A stretch of DNA of 64,000 bases, taken from the NCBI RefSeq assembly GCF_020990385.1, contig NZ_CP087598.1:2175001-2239000 (forward strand). Reading direction: 5' to 3'. This document shows positions 1 through 11,489 of this stretch, piece after piece. The position numbers and the translations under genes are program-made. The notes under the pieces are model-generated. The model saw only the letters and a list, made by a program, of their open reading frames with translations. It searched no databases and was not told where the DNA came from. Source of the stretch: Paracoccus sp. MA (GTDB lineage Bacteria; Pseudomonadota; Alphaproteobacteria; Rhodobacterales; Rhodobacteraceae). Position 1 is the stretch's first letter. Each line of letters begins with the position of its first letter.

Positions 1-677
1 CCCTGTCGCTCAGCCTGACCGGCCCCTTCGCCCAGGGCCTCGCGGCCGAGCCCGACAACCTTTGCCTGCGCGCCGCGCGTCTGGCCGGGCGCGAGGCGCG
101 GATCACCCTGGAAAAGAACCTGCCGGTGGCCTCGGGCCTCGGCGGCGGTTCGGCCGATGCGGCGGCGGTGCTGCGCGCGCTGGAGGCCGGGCCCGCGCGG
201 CTGGAAACGCTGGGCGCCGACCTGCCCGCCTGCCTTGCCAGCCGGCCGGTGCGGATGCGGGGCCTGGGCGAGATCCTGACGCCGCTGCCGCCCCTGCCGG
301 CGCTTCATGTGCTGCTGGTCAATCCGGGGCGCGGCCTGCCGACCCCCGCCGTGTTCAGGGCGCTGGCACGGCGCCACAATCCGCCCATGCCCGAACCGCT
401 GCCGGATTTTCCCGACGCCGGCGCGCTGATCGCCTTCCTGCAGGATTGCCGCAACGATCTCGAGGCGCCGGCCATCGCCCTGATGCCGGCAATCTCGGAC
501 TGCCTCGCCGCGATCCGGGCCGAAGGCGCGGCGCTTGCCCGCATGTCCGGCTCGGGCGCGACCTGCTTCGGGCTTTTCGCCAGCGCGGCCGCGGCCGAGG
601 CCGCCCGCGCCCGCATCGCCGCGGCAAATCCCGGCTGGTGGGTGGCCGCATCTGGACTTGCGCCGGCAAAGCTCTAA
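1..677 (+). CDS. ispE: 4-diphosphocytidyl-2-C-methyl-D-erythritol kinase, 3' part
   Basis: This is the C-terminal part of IspE, a GHMP-family kinase that uses ATP to phosphorylate CDP-methylerythritol in the non-mevalonate isoprenoid pathway. The reading frame is open from the first complete codon at base 3, so the start lies upstream of the window. The phosphate-binding motif [13 protein letters not shown] is at bases 123-161, and a late GHMP motif [12 protein letters not shown] lies near the C terminus. dxs and ispA of the same pathway are further along in this window but in a separate operon. Identification is secure; only the N-terminal quarter or so is missing because of the window edge. 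Confidence 0.93.
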   Translation, partial: LSLSLTGPFAQGLAAEPDNLCLRAARLAGREARITLEKNLPVASGLGGGSADAAAVLRALEAGPARLETLGADLPACLASRPVRMRGLGEILTPLPPLPALHVLLVNPGRGLPTPAVFRALARRHNPPMPEPLPDFPDAGALIAFLQDCRNDLEAPAIALMPAISDCLAAIRAEGAALARMSGSGATCFGLFASAAAAEAARARIAAANPGWWVAASGLAPAKL

Positions 678-706
678 CCTGCCGTAAAAATCCGAGAGGG
701 GAAACC

Positions 707-1441
707 ATGCTGCGCCTCGGCGTCAACATCGACCACGTCGCCACCATCCGCAACGCCCGCGGCACGCCCTGGCCCGACCCGGTGCGCGCGGCGGAACTGG
801 CCGAAGAGGCCGGCGCCGACGGCATTACCGCGCATCTGCGCGAGGATCGGCGCCATATCTCGGACGCGGATATCGACCGGCTGATGGCTGCGCTGCAACT
901 GCCGCTGAACCTGGAAATGGCCGCGACGGCGGAAATGCAGGCCATCGCCCTGCGCCACCGCCCGCATGCCGTCTGCATCGTCCCCGAAAAGCGCGAGGAG
1001 CGCACCACCGAGGGCGGGCTCGACGTCGCCGGCAACGAAAGCTACCTGGCCGATTTCATCGCCCCCCTGCGCGAGGCGGGCTGCCGGGTGTCGCTGTTCA
1101 TCGGCCACGAGCAGGAGCAGATCGAGGCCGCCGCCCGCATCGGCGCCGCGGTGGTGGAACTGCATACCGGCGCCTATTGCGATTTCGACACCGAGGGGCG
1201 GCTGGCCGAACGCGACCTGGAACTGGAAGCCCTGCGCAAGGGCGCGGCACAGGCGCATCTTCTGGGGCTCGAGGTCCATGCCGGGCATGGCCTGACCTTC
1301 GACACGGTCGGCCCTGTCGCCGCCATCCCCGAACTGCGCGAGCTGAACATCGGCCATTTCCTGATTGCCGAATCGGTCTTTCTCGGCCTCGGCCCGGCGA
1401 TCCGCGAGATGCGCCGCCGCATGGACGCGGCCCGCCCCTGA
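707..1441 (+). CDS. pdxJ: Pyridoxine 5'-phosphate synthase
   Basis: PdxJ condenses 3-amino-2-oxopropyl phosphate with deoxyxylulose 5-phosphate to make pyridoxine 5'-phosphate in the DXP-dependent vitamin B6 pathway. The 244-residue TIM-barrel protein begins LRLGVNIDHVATIRNARGT, the N-terminal signature of the family, and carries the expected TAHLREDRRHI and HAGHGL segments. The ATG at 707 follows a purine-rich GAGAGGGGAAA ribosome-binding region. A longer open frame begins upstream, but it only overlaps ispE. The downstream order acpS-lepB-rnc-era is the usual alphaproteobacterial arrangement. Confidence 0.96.
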   Translation: MLRLGVNIDHVATIRNARGTPWPDPVRAAELAEEAGADGITAHLREDRRHISDADIDRLMAALQLPLNLEMAATAEMQAIALRHRPHAVCIVPEKREERTTEGGLDVAGNESYLADFIAPLREAGCRVSLFIGHEQEQIEAAARIGAAVVELHTGAYCDFDTEGRLAERDLELEALRKGAAQAHLLGLEVHAGHGLTFDTVGPVAAIPELRELNIGHFLIAESVFLGLGPAIREMRRRMDAARP

Positions 1442-1444
1442 TTT

Positions 1445-1466
1445 CTTCGTTGCCCAAATACCCATG
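1445..1466 (-). repeat. GGGTATTTGG dispersed element, copy 1
   Basis: Four bases after the pdxJ stop lies CTTCGTTGCCCAAATACCCATG. Read on the minus strand it gives ATGGGTATTTGG followed by an AACGAAGAAG-like tail. The same core recurs at 4753, 4810, 11284, 26927 and 50274. Function is unknown. It is not followed here by the long GC hairpin seen at the last two copies. Confidence 0.7.
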
Positions 1467-1489
1467 TCACCACAGGACCAACCAGGCGC

Positions 1490-1906
1490 ATGATTCTCGG
1501 CATAGGCTCGGACCTCTGCAACATCGACCGCATCGCCGGGGTGCTGGACCGCCACGGCGACCGCTTCCGGCAGCGGGTCTTCACCGAGACCGAGCTGGCG
1601 CTGGCCCGCCGCCGCCGGCAGGAAGCCGCGACCCTGGCCAAACGCTGGGCCGCCAAGGAGGCCTGTTCCAAGGCGCTGGGAACCGGGCTCGCCATGGGCA
1701 TCAGCTGGCGGGACATGGCGGTCAGGAACCTTTCGACCGGCCAGCCCACCATGCAGCTGACGGGCTGGGCGGCCGAGCGGCTGGCGGCGATGACGCCCTC
1801 CGGCCATCGCGCGCATGTGCATGTGACGCTGACCGACGACCACCCCTGGGCGCAGGCCTTCGTGGTGATCGAGGCGCTTCCCGACAGCGTGAAGACGACG
1901 GCATGA
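1490..1906 (+). CDS. acpS: Holo-[acyl-carrier-protein] synthase
   Basis: AcpS transfers the 4'-phosphopantetheine arm of CoA to apo-ACP, activating it for fatty-acid synthesis. The 138-residue protein has both family signatures: [12 protein letters not shown] at residues 4-15, with the magnesium ligand Asp8, and [15 protein letters not shown] at about residues 52-66, with the second metal ligand Glu57. Length is normal for the family. It lies between pdxJ and lepB, as in many alphaproteobacteria, and is probably co-transcribed with pdxJ. Confidence 0.95.
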   Translation: MILGIGSDLCNIDRIAGVLDRHGDRFRQRVFTETELALARRRRQEAATLAKRWAAKEACSKALGTGLAMGISWRDMAVRNLSTGQPTMQLTGWAAERLAAMTPSGHRAHVHVTLTDDHPWAQAFVVIEALPDSVKTTA

Positions 1907-1981
1907 GGACGGGCACGGCTTGACTTTGCCGTCCCCCGCACCCCATGAACGCGCGACTTGCCGATGAAGGGAATGGCATCC

Positions 1982-2773
1982 ATGGCGAAAAGCGTAGCCC
2001 GCAAGGATGGGGGCATCTGGGAAACCGTCAAGACCATCTTCTGGGCGCTGGTGATCGCGGGGGTGTTCCGCACCCTGTTCTTCCAGCCGTTCTGGATTCC
2101 CTCGGGCAGCATGAAGGACACGCTGCTGATCGGCGATTTCCTGTTCGTGAACAAAATGGCCTATGGCTATTCGCGGGTCTCCTGCCCCTTCGCGCTCTGC
2201 CCGATCTCGGGCCGCATCCTGGGTTCCGAACCCGAGCGCGGCGATGTCGTGGTCTTCCGCCACCCGACGCGGGGCGACGATTTCATCAAGCGGGTGATCG
2301 GCCTGCCCGGCGACCGCATCCAGATGAAGAACGGCGTGCTGTGGATCAACGGGCAGGAGGTGCCGCAGCAGCCCGCCGGCACCTTCACCGAACCCTACGC
2401 GCCGCAGGGCCCGCAGCAGACCCTGCCGAAATGCCGCAACGAGCCGGTGCCCGAGGGCGCGGCCTGCGAAAAGGACCGCCATACCGAGACGCTGCCGAAC
2501 GGGCTGACGCATGACGTGCTGAACATCTTCGACAACGGTCCCGGCGACAACACGGCCGAGTTCACCGTGCCCGAGGGGAATTACTTTTTCCTGGGCGACA
2601 ACCGCGACAATTCCGGCGACTCGCGCTGGCCGGCCGCGGTGGGCGGGGTCGGCATGGTGCCGGCCGAATACCTGATCGGCCGCGCCGACCGGATCATGTT
2701 CTCCTCGGCCGGGAAATCGCTTCTGTATTTCTGGACCTGGCGTCCGGACCGGTTCCTGAAGGCCGTGAACTAA
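1982..2773 (+). CDS. lepB: Signal peptidase I
   Basis: LepB is the inner-membrane serine protease that removes signal peptides from secreted proteins. With the chosen start the protein has 263 residues: a transmembrane helix at about 17-35, the catalytic serine in PSGSM (Ser43), the catalytic lysine in [13 protein letters not shown] (Lys103), and the conserved [11 protein letters not shown] box near the end. Several in-frame starts exist (TTG 1958, ATG 1964, 1973, 1982). The ATG at 1982 is preferred because GAAGGGA lies about 9 bases ahead of it, while the earlier ones lack a convincing ribosome-binding site. Confidence 0.93.
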   Translation: MAKSVARKDGGIWETVKTIFWALVIAGVFRTLFFQPFWIPSGSMKDTLLIGDFLFVNKMAYGYSRVSCPFALCPISGRILGSEPERGDVVVFRHPTRGDDFIKRVIGLPGDRIQMKNGVLWINGQEVPQQPAGTFTEPYAPQGPQQTLPKCRNEPVPEGAACEKDRHTETLPNGLTHDVLNIFDNGPGDNTAEFTVPEGNYFFLGDNRDNSGDSRWPAAVGGVGMVPAEYLIGRADRIMFSSAGKSLLYFWTWRPDRFLKAVN

Positions 2774-2817
2774 GGGAAGAATTGCCGCGGCGCCCCGCGC
2801 CGTGGCAGGATCGGGAC

Positions 2818-3507
2818 ATGAAGATTTCTGCAGACCTGCGCGCATTCTCGGAACGGCTGGGGCATGAATTCTCGCGCCCCGAATTGCTGCGCCGCGCGCT
2901 CACGCATGGCTCGATCGCCAGCGCCACCCGGCCCGACAACCAGCGGCTGGAATTCCTGGGCGACCGGGTGCTGGGCCTGACCATGGCCGAGGCGCTGTTC
3001 TCGGCCGACCGCGCCGCGACCGAGGGCCAGCTGGCGCCGCGCTACAATGCGCTGGTCAAGGGCGAGACCTGCGCCGCCATCGCCCGCGAGATCGGGCTGG
3101 GCGAGGTGCTGAAGCTGGGCCGGTCCGAGATGATGTCGGGCGGCCGGCGGAAAGAGGCGCTGCTGGCCGACGCCATGGAGGCGGTGATCGCCGCCGTCTA
3201 TCTGGATGCCGGTTTCGAGGCCGCGCGCAGCATGGTGCTGAGGCTCTGGTCCAGCCGGCTGAAGAATGTCGAAAGCGACGCCCGCGACGCCAAGACCGCG
3301 CTGCAGGAATGGGCGCAGGCGCAGGGCATGACCCCGCCGCGCTATCTCCAGACCGCGCGCACGGGCCCGGACCACGCCCCGGAATTCGAGATCACCGTCC
3401 GGCTGGACGACGGCCGCGAGGCCGCCGCCCGCGGCAAGGGCACCAAACGCAGCATCGAACAGGCGGCCGCCGCCGCGCTGCTCGAGCAGATCGAAAGAAC
3501 GACATGA
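2818..3507 (+). CDS. rnc: Ribonuclease III
   Basis: RNase III cleaves double-stranded RNA during rRNA and mRNA processing. The 229-residue protein has the family signature [14 protein letters not shown] at residues 41-54, including the metal-binding acidic residues, a second acidic cluster [15 protein letters not shown], and a C-terminal double-stranded-RNA-binding domain ending in [10 protein letters not shown]. The ATG at 2818 gives normal family length; a TTG at 2782 would add 12 residues that look non-conserved. The stop overlaps the era start (ATGA), so translation of the two is probably coupled. Confidence 0.95.
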   Translation: MKISADLRAFSERLGHEFSRPELLRRALTHGSIASATRPDNQRLEFLGDRVLGLTMAEALFSADRAATEGQLAPRYNALVKGETCAAIAREIGLGEVLKLGRSEMMSGGRRKEALLADAMEAVIAAVYLDAGFEAARSMVLRLWSSRLKNVESDARDAKTALQEWAQAQGMTPPRYLQTARTGPDHAPEFEITVRLDDGREAAARGKGTKRSIEQAAAAALLEQIERTT

Positions 3508-4415
3508 GCGAAACACGCGCGGGCTTCGTCGCCCTGATCGGCGAGCCGAATGCCGGGAAATCCACCCTGCTGAACCGCATGGTCGGGGCCAAGGTCTCGA
3601 TCGTGACCCACAAGGTGCAGACCACCCGCGCCCGCATCCGCGGCATCGCCATGCGCGGCGCGAGCCAGATCGTCTTCGTCGACACGCCCGGCATCTTCCG
3701 CCCGCGCCGGCGGCTGGACCGCAGCATGGTCAAGGCGGCCTGGGGGGGCGCGGCCGATGCCGACGTGATCCTGCTCTTGATCGAGGCGCATCGCGGGCTG
3801 ACCGACGGCGCGCAGGCGATCATCGACAGCCTGCGCCAGCATGCCGGCCAGACCCCGGTGGCGCTGGTCATCAACAAGATCGACCGGGTGAAGTCCGAGG
3901 CGCTGCTGGCGCTGTCGCAGCAGCTCAACACGGCTTTCGACTTCACCCGCACCTTCATGATCTCGGCCGAAAAGGGCTATGGCTGCGACGACCTGCTGGA
4001 CTGGCTGGCGCAGGAAGTGCCCGAGGGGCCCTGGCTTTACCCCGAGGACCAGGTGGCCGACCTGCCGATGCGCATGATCGCCGCAGAGATCACCCGCGAG
4101 AAGCTGACCCTGCGCCTGCACGAGGAAATCCCCTATCAGCTGACGGTGGAAACCGAACGCTGGGAGGAGAAGAAGGACGGCTCGGCCCGGGTCGAGCAGG
4201 TGGTCTATGTCGCCCGCCCCGGCCACAAGGGCATCGTCCTGGGCAAGGGCGGCGAGACGATCAAGGCCGTGGGCCAGGCGGCGCGGGCCGAGCTGGCCGA
4301 GTTCATGGGCCGCCCCGTCCACCTGTTCCTGCAGGTGAAGGTGCGCGAGAACTGGCTGGACGAAGCCGAGCGCTATAACGAGATGGGCCTCGACTTCCGC
4401 GACGGCGATGCCTGA
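3504..4415 (+). CDS. era: GTPase Era
   Basis: Era is an essential GTPase that binds the 3' end of 16S rRNA during maturation of the small ribosomal subunit. The 303-residue protein has the P-loop GEPNAGKST (residues 13-21), switch motif DTPG, base-specificity motif NKID, and a C-terminal KH RNA-binding domain with [15 protein letters not shown]. It starts within the stop codon of rnc, the typical rnc-era pairing, and overlaps the following DUF1491 gene by 8 bases. Confidence 0.96.
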   Translation: MSETRAGFVALIGEPNAGKSTLLNRMVGAKVSIVTHKVQTTRARIRGIAMRGASQIVFVDTPGIFRPRRRLDRSMVKAAWGGAADADVILLLIEAHRGLTDGAQAIIDSLRQHAGQTPVALVINKIDRVKSEALLALSQQLNTAFDFTRTFMISAEKGYGCDDLLDWLAQEVPEGPWLYPEDQVADLPMRMIAAEITREKLTLRLHEEIPYQLTVETERWEEKKDGSARVEQVVYVARPGHKGIVLGKGGETIKAVGQAARAELAEFMGRPVHLFLQVKVRENWLDEAERYNEMGLDFRDGDA

Positions 4416-4743
4416 GCCGCGGCTGGCCGCCGGCATCTGGGTCGCGGCCTATCTGCGCCGGCTGGGGCTGGCCGACATCCCGGCCTATGTCGCCCGGCAC
4501 GGCGACGACACCGCGGGCAGCGTGATGGTGAAATGCGCCACGCTGGACGGCCGCGCCAGCCTGTGGATCCGCGAATGGGATTTCGAGACCGACCGGCGGA
4601 TCTGGCTGCGGCTGAACGAGGCCGGTGAGCCCGAGATCGACGCCGAGATCGCCCGCAATGCCGCCCGCGACCCCGACCTGTGGGTGATCGAGATCGAGAG
4701 CCGCGACGGCCGCACCCTGCTGGACGAGGACGGGCTGGCTTGA
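4408..4743 (+). CDS. DUF1491 family protein
   Basis: This 111-residue protein matches the pattern of DUF1491, a small uncharacterised alphaproteobacterial family often found next to era. It contains many acidic and tryptophan residues (SLWIREWDFETDRRIW, DLWVIEIESRDGR), has no signal peptide or membrane segment, and is likely cytosolic. It overlaps the end of era by 8 bases, so it is probably expressed with it. No catalytic motif is apparent, and I cannot assign a function beyond the domain family. Confidence 0.8.
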   Translation: MPEPRLAAGIWVAAYLRRLGLADIPAYVARHGDDTAGSVMVKCATLDGRASLWIREWDFETDRRIWLRLNEAGEPEIDAEIARNAARDPDLWVIEIESRDGRTLLDEDGLA

Positions 4744-4752
4744 ACCGCCCGA

Positions 4753-4777
4753 ATGAGTATTTGGAAAACGGTGAAAG
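4753..4777 (+). repeat. GGGTATTTGG dispersed element, copy 2
   Basis: Starting 10 bases after the DUF1491 stop, ATGAGTATTTGGAAAACGG reads on the plus strand. It matches the element at 11284 read in reverse, with GAGTATTT in place of GGGTATTT. This copy is in direct orientation with copy 3, some 55 bases downstream. Confidence 0.65.
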
Positions 4778-4809
4778 GGTCGGCGGACTCGTCCGGCTTG
4801 ACGGGCAGC

Positions 4810-4833
4810 ATGGGTATTTGGGGAGCAAAGAAG
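4810..4833 (+). repeat. GGGTATTTGG dispersed element, copy 3
   Basis: ATGGGTATTTGGGGAGCAAA followed by GAAG lies in the era-gyrB intergenic region, in the same orientation as copy 2. Two family members side by side upstream of gyrB is the densest occurrence in the window. Confidence 0.65.
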
Positions 4834-4915
4834 CCGGGGTTTGGACCGCTTCCGTGCGCTGGAAGCGTGACGCCGTGCGCATGCCGCACGAACCGCTAAA
4901 TCTTGTGGCTTTCCC

Positions 4916-7412
<2,497 letters not shown>

Positions 7413-7623
7413 GTCGCACCGTCGTCAAATCGCCACAGGCGAATCATCGTTTCTTGTTACAACCTATGGTTTATTGTTGCCATCATGCCGCGCATTGCGC
7501 GACAGAGTGACCCCATCGCGACGCCGTTCTTGCAGCCTGCCGGTTGCAGGGCTAGCAGTTAGGAAATTCGATGCCTCGGGACGCTGCGCCCTGCCGGCAT
7601 CACCATCTATAGGAGATGTGGAC

Positions 7624-8355
7624 ATGTGCGCTGTTTGTGTTAAGACCCCTCGCGCCGCCGCGGTCGCGGCCTCGCTGGTCCTTGGCTCGGCTCTGGCTGC
7701 GAATGCGGGCGGCTATACCCCCCCGGTCGTTGACACCGGCGTCGTGGCCCCGGTCATCGAGGCCGCCCCGGTTGGCGACTGGGCCGGCGGCTATGCCGGT
7801 CTGACGCTGGGCTATGCCTTCGGCGGCGACGACGAGGTCGGCGTGGACCAGCCCGAAGTCGGCACCCCCGCTTCGCTGGAGATCAGCGGGGCGAATGCCG
7901 GCCTGCGTCTCGGCTATCGCTGGCAAAGGGACCGCTGGGTCTTCGGCCCCGAACTGGGCTATGAAGGCGGCAAGATCGAGGACAGCTTCTCGACCGGCGG
8001 CTACGAGGCCGAATCGGAGATCAAGAGTGTTCTCGCCCTGCGCATGAAGACCGGCTATCTGACCGGCAATGACATCCTGGTCTACGGGATCGTCGGCGTC
8101 GCCCGCGCCAAGGTCGACTACCGCGTCGAGGGCGACGGGGACCATGGCCCGATCGCCGTCAACGACTCCTATTCGAAGACCGGCTACATCGTCGGCCTGG
8201 GTGCCGAGAAGAAGCTGACCGAACGCCTGTCGCTGACCGGCGAATACGAATATGCCAATTTCGGCAAGGAAACCCTGGAAGACGGCCTCGGCGCCTCGAC
8301 CCGCGCCACCCCGGATTTCCACAATGTGAAACTGGGTCTGAACTTCAAGTTCTGA
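7624..8355 (+). CDS. Outer-membrane beta-barrel protein (OmpA-like/porin family)
   Basis: This 243-residue protein has a signal peptide ending near residue 27 (SALAANA), then alternating aromatic and polar strands such as AGLRLGYRW, GPELGYEGGKI and TGYIVGLGAEKKL, and it ends LNFKF with the terminal phenylalanine typical of outer-membrane barrels. The size suits an 8-stranded barrel. An ATG with AGGAG 8 bases upstream fixes the start at 7624. A 210-base leader separates it from gyrB, and an intrinsic terminator follows, so it is probably monocistronic. The ligand or adhesive role is unknown. Confidence 0.82.
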   Translation: MCAVCVKTPRAAAVAASLVLGSALAANAGGYTPPVVDTGVVAPVIEAAPVGDWAGGYAGLTLGYAFGGDDEVGVDQPEVGTPASLEISGANAGLRLGYRWQRDRWVFGPELGYEGGKIEDSFSTGGYEAESEIKSVLALRMKTGYLTGNDILVYGIVGVARAKVDYRVEGDGDHGPIAVNDSYSKTGYIVGLGAEKKLTERLSLTGEYEYANFGKETLEDGLGASTRATPDFHNVKLGLNFKF

Positions 8356-8385
8356 TCCGCCGTCCTGATCCGGCTCCACGGATTG

Positions 8386-8413
8386 AAAGGGTCGCCTTCG
8401 GGCGGCCCTTTTT
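8386..8413 (+). terminator. Intrinsic terminator after the outer-membrane protein
   Basis: AAAGGGTCGCC and GGCGGCCCTTT form an 11-base-pair stem (one G-T pair) around a TTCG loop, followed by TTTTTC. It ends the outer-membrane gene and lies just before the tail of the convergent PdeM gene. Confidence 0.85.
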
Positions 8414-8415
8414 CG

Positions 8416-9063
8416 TCAGCGCCGGGCCAGCGGCATGGCGATGGCGCGGGCCCCGCAGGCAACGGCCAGCCCCTGCGGCACCAGCGCGCGCAGTGCCGGA
8501 TCGTCATGCATCAACCCGCCGGTATAGGCGCCGAAGGCCGGCAGCAGCAGATGGTCGCGCCCGATCAGAAAGGCGCGGCGGCGCTCGCCCGCCAGCCGCA
8601 CGGCGGGATGGAAATGCCCGGCGATGTCAGGGCCTTCCGCCGGCTCGTGCCGCAACGCGACGCGGCGCAGGGTCGCACTGTCCGCCACCCGCCCCGGTAT
8701 GCCCGACGGCGCGCCGGGATCGTGGTTTCCGGCGATCCACAGCCAGCCCCGCCCCTGCGCCAGCCGCGCCAGCGAAGCCGCCACCAGCGGGTCCAGCGCC
8801 TCGGCCGCCGCCAGATCGTCGAAACCGTCGCCCAGGCTGACGACGCGCTGCGGCTGCAAAACCGCGATCTCGGCCGCCAGCCGCTCCAGCGTCGCCAGCC
8901 CTTCATAGGGCGGCAAAAGCGGACCGCCGCGCCGGGCCAGACGCTCGGACTTGCCCAGGTGCAGGTCGGCCACGATCAGCCAGCCACCATCGGCCCACCA
9001 CAGCGCGCCCGAGGCCCGCGCCTCAAGCCGCAAACCATGGAAATCAAAGGCGTATCCGCTCAT
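8416..9063 (-). CDS. pdeM: Ligase-associated metallophosphoesterase PdeM
   Basis: A 215-residue calcineurin-like phosphoesterase with metal-binding motifs VADLHLGKSE (residues 31-40), LGDGFDD, GNHD and GHFHPA. This family is recurrently encoded with ATP-dependent ligase, Lhr-type helicase and MBL exonuclease genes and is taken to process DNA or RNA ends during repair. Here it is the last gene of exactly that four-gene set, with an ATGA overlap with the helicase gene. Activity on nucleic-acid ends is inferred from family and context. Confidence 0.88.
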   Translation of the reverse strand: MSGYAFDFHGLRLEARASGALWWADGGWLIVADLHLGKSERLARRGGPLLPPYEGLATLERLAAEIAVLQPQRVVSLGDGFDDLAAAEALDPLVAASLARLAQGRGWLWIAGNHDPGAPSGIPGRVADSATLRRVALRHEPAEGPDIAGHFHPAVRLAGERRRAFLIGRDHLLLPAFGAYTGGLMHDDPALRALVPQGLAVACGARAIAMPLARR

Positions 9064-11489
9064 GCGATCCCTTCCAGCCCGGCCTCGGCCATCAGCGCCT
9101 CGGCCTCGATCTGCGCCAGCCGCTCGCGCCCCTCGCCGCGGATCGGCACCCGGCCGACCTCCAGCAGCAAGGGCGCGGCCATGGGCGAGACCCGGTCGAG
9201 CATCCGATGCTCGCGCCGGGGCGAGCGGTCCAGCATTTCCTCGATCCGGCCGAAATCGACAAGGCCCCGCCCGGCCTCCTCGCCGGTGATGCGCAGCAGC
9301 AGGTGGCCGGGATCGTATTTGCGCAAGGTGTCGTAAAGGATGTCGCTGGAAAACGTCGCCTGCCGCCCGGTTTTCCGCTGCCCGGGCATGTTGCGCTGGA
9401 TCAGCCCGGCGACGGTGGCGACATTGCGGAAGGTGCGCTTCATCACCGCATTTCCGCCCAGCCAGTCGCCCAGGCCCGCCCGCAGCCGCGCCCGATCCAG
9501 CAGCGGCGGCGGATCGCGCAGCGGATCCAGCGACCAGACCAGCAGCGCGTAATCGGTGGACAGGAAACCCAGGGGACCCAGCCCCTCCTCCTCCATCTCG
9601 CGGGTCAGCAGCAGGCCCAGCGTCTGCAGGGCATTGCGGCCGGCGAAACCGTAAAGCGCGAAATGCCACAGCCCGGCATGGGGAAAGCTTTCCGACAGCA
9701 GCAGCCCCGGCTCGGGCAGGGCCGAGACCCGGGCCTGCAGATCCAGCCAGTCGCGGGTCTGCTCCGGCAAGGCCCCATGCCGCGCCGGATCGCCGATCAG
9801 CGCCAGCACGCGATGCGAAAGCTGCGTGGACATGGCCAGCTTGACGCCGGAATAGACCGCGATCTTGGGCTGCCGGGTGGGATCTGGCGTGACCTCGATC
9901 ACCATCTCGCGCATCGCGTCCATGCGCACCACCCGGCCGCCGATCAGGAAGCTGTCGCCGGGGGTCAGGCTGGCGGCGAAGCCCTCCTCGACCTCGCCCA
10001 GCGGCACGCCGCCGCGGCCGCGCAGCCGGACCTTCACCATCTCGGCCTCTACGATGGTGCCGACATTCATCCGCAGCAGCTTCGCCGCCCGCGGGTCGCG
10101 CAGCTGCCACAACCCGTCCCGCAGCATCAGCCGCTGCCAGCGGTCATAGGCACGCAAGGCATAGCCTCCGGTCGCGGCGAAATCCAGGCAGGCATCGAAA
10201 TCCGGCCGCGTCAGGCCGCGATAGGGGCCGGCCGTCACCACCTCGGCATAAAGCGCATCGGCGTCGAAGGGCGCAGCGCAGGCGGTAAGCCCGATATGCT
10301 GGCACAGCACGTCCAACGGCCCCGGTCCGCGCGGATCGCCATCGAGGTCGCGTTCGCGCACCGCCTCCAGCGCCGCGACGCATTCGATCTGCTCGAAGCG
10401 GTTCGCCGGCACGATCCGCGCCTTCGAGGGCGCGTTATAGCGGTGGTTCGCCCGGCCGATGCGCTGCACCAGCCGCTTGACGTTCTTGGGCGCGCCGACC
10501 TGGATCACCAGATCGACGGCGCCCCAGTCGATGCCCAGGTCCAGGCTGCCGGTCGCGACCACGGCGCGCAACTCGCCCGCCGCCATGGCCGCCTCGACCC
10601 GGGCCCGCTGCTCGCGCGCCAGACTGCCATGGTGCAAGCCGATGGGCAGGTTCTCGTCATTCTGGGCCCAGAGCGCCTGGAAGAACAGCTCGGCCTGGGC
10701 GCGGGTGTTGATAAAGATGATGGTGGTGCGGGCCTCGCGGATCGCCGCCAGCACCTCGGGGATGGCATGATGCCCGCCGCCGCCCGACCAGGGCGCGGGC
10801 CGGGCGGTGGGCAGCATGGCGATGTCGGGATCGGGGCCGGGATCGGCCTCGACCACCGTCACCGGCTGCGCGCCCGCCATGAATCCCGCCAAAGCCTGCG
10901 GATCCTCGACCGTCGCCGACAGTCCCGCCACCCGCAACCCGGGCGCAAGCCGCCGCAGCCGGGCCAGCCCCAGCATCAGCTGGTCGCCGCGCTTGCTTTC
11001 CGCCAAGGCATGCAATTCATCCAGGACCACCCGGCGCAAGCCGCCGAAGATCGCCGGCGCCTCGGGATAGCTCAGCATCAGCGCCAGGCTCTCGGGCGTG
11101 GTCAGCAGGATCTCGGGCGGATCGATGCGCTGGCGGCGGCGCTGGCTCTGGCCGGTATCGCCCGTCCGGTCCTCGACCCGCACCCCCAGCCCCAGCTCCG
11201 CCACCGGCCGCGCCAGGTTGCGGCCGATATCGGCGGTCAGCGCCTTCAGCGGCGAGACATAGAGCGTATGCAGGCCCTTTCGGCCTTCTCTGTTTTCCAA
11301 ATACCCATCCGGCCGCGCCGCCTGCGCCAGCTCCACCAGCGAGGGCAGGAACCCCGCCAGCGTCTTGCCGCCGCCGGTCGGCGCGATCAGCAGGCTGTCC
11401 CCCTCGGCGGCCAGCAGCGCCAGCTGATGCGGATGCGGCTGCCAGCCCTGGCGGGCGAACCAGTCCTGGAACGCGGCCGGCAGGATCAC
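9060..11489 (-). CDS. Ligase-associated DEXH-box DNA helicase (Lhr-core type)
   Basis: This 809-residue superfamily-2 helicase has Walker A APTGGGKT (about residues 36-43), Walker B variant VVLDELHAL, motif III SATVEDP, and motif VI RIGRANHRYN, followed by a long Lhr-core C-terminal region. Family members unwind DNA and RNA-DNA duplexes in repair. I place the start at a GTG (11489) whose sequence overlaps the ligase TGA; a longer upstream frame only shadows the ligase gene. Residues about 59-71 (RPDGYLENREGRK) are encoded by a copy of the dispersed GGGTATTTGG repeat and look like an in-frame insertion between the Walker A region and motif Ia. Confidence 0.9.
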   Translation of the reverse strand: MILPAAFQDWFARQGWQPHPHQLALLAAEGDSLLIAPTGGGKTLAGFLPSLVELAQAARPDGYLENREGRKGLHTLYVSPLKALTADIGRNLARPVAELGLGVRVEDRTGDTGQSQRRRQRIDPPEILLTTPESLALMLSYPEAPAIFGGLRRVVLDELHALAESKRGDQLMLGLARLRRLAPGLRVAGLSATVEDPQALAGFMAGAQPVTVVEADPGPDPDIAMLPTARPAPWSGGGGHHAIPEVLAAIREARTTIIFINTRAQAELFFQALWAQNDENLPIGLHHGSLAREQRARVEAAMAAGELRAVVATGSLDLGIDWGAVDLVIQVGAPKNVKRLVQRIGRANHRYNAPSKARIVPANRFEQIECVAALEAVRERDLDGDPRGPGPLDVLCQHIGLTACAAPFDADALYAEVVTAGPYRGLTRPDFDACLDFAATGGYALRAYDRWQRLMLRDGLWQLRDPRAAKLLRMNVGTIVEAEMVKVRLRGRGGVPLGEVEEGFAASLTPGDSFLIGGRVVRMDAMREMVIEVTPDPTRQPKIAVYSGVKLAMSTQLSHRVLALIGDPARHGALPEQTRDWLDLQARVSALPEPGLLLSESFPHAGLWHFALYGFAGRNALQTLGLLLTREMEEEGLGPLGFLSTDYALLVWSLDPLRDPPPLLDRARLRAGLGDWLGGNAVMKRTFRNVATVAGLIQRNMPGQRKTGRQATFSSDILYDTLRKYDPGHLLLRITGEEAGRGLVDFGRIEEMLDRSPRREHRMLDRVSPMAAPLLLEVGRVPIRGEGRERLAQIEAEALMAEAGLEGIA
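11284..11309 (-). repeat. GGGTATTTGG dispersed element, copy 4, inside a coding gene
   Basis: Read on the minus strand, GATGGGTATTTGGAAAACAG then AGAAGG encodes DGYLENREG within the helicase. It is one of the best matches to the family consensus and the only copy found within an intact coding sequence. Its reading direction matches the gene, and it keeps the frame open. Confidence 0.75.

Noticed and set aside
62..706. N-terminal extension of PdxJ reaching back across ispE
   Set aside because: The extra 215 residues are Arg/Gly/Ala-rich shadow sequence of ispE. The family N terminus begins exactly at the ATG 707, with its own ribosome-binding region.
7413..7440. TCGCC-ACA-GGCGA hairpin after gyrB as a terminator
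   Set aside because: The stem is only five base pairs and there is no adjoining T-run, so it is too weak to call.
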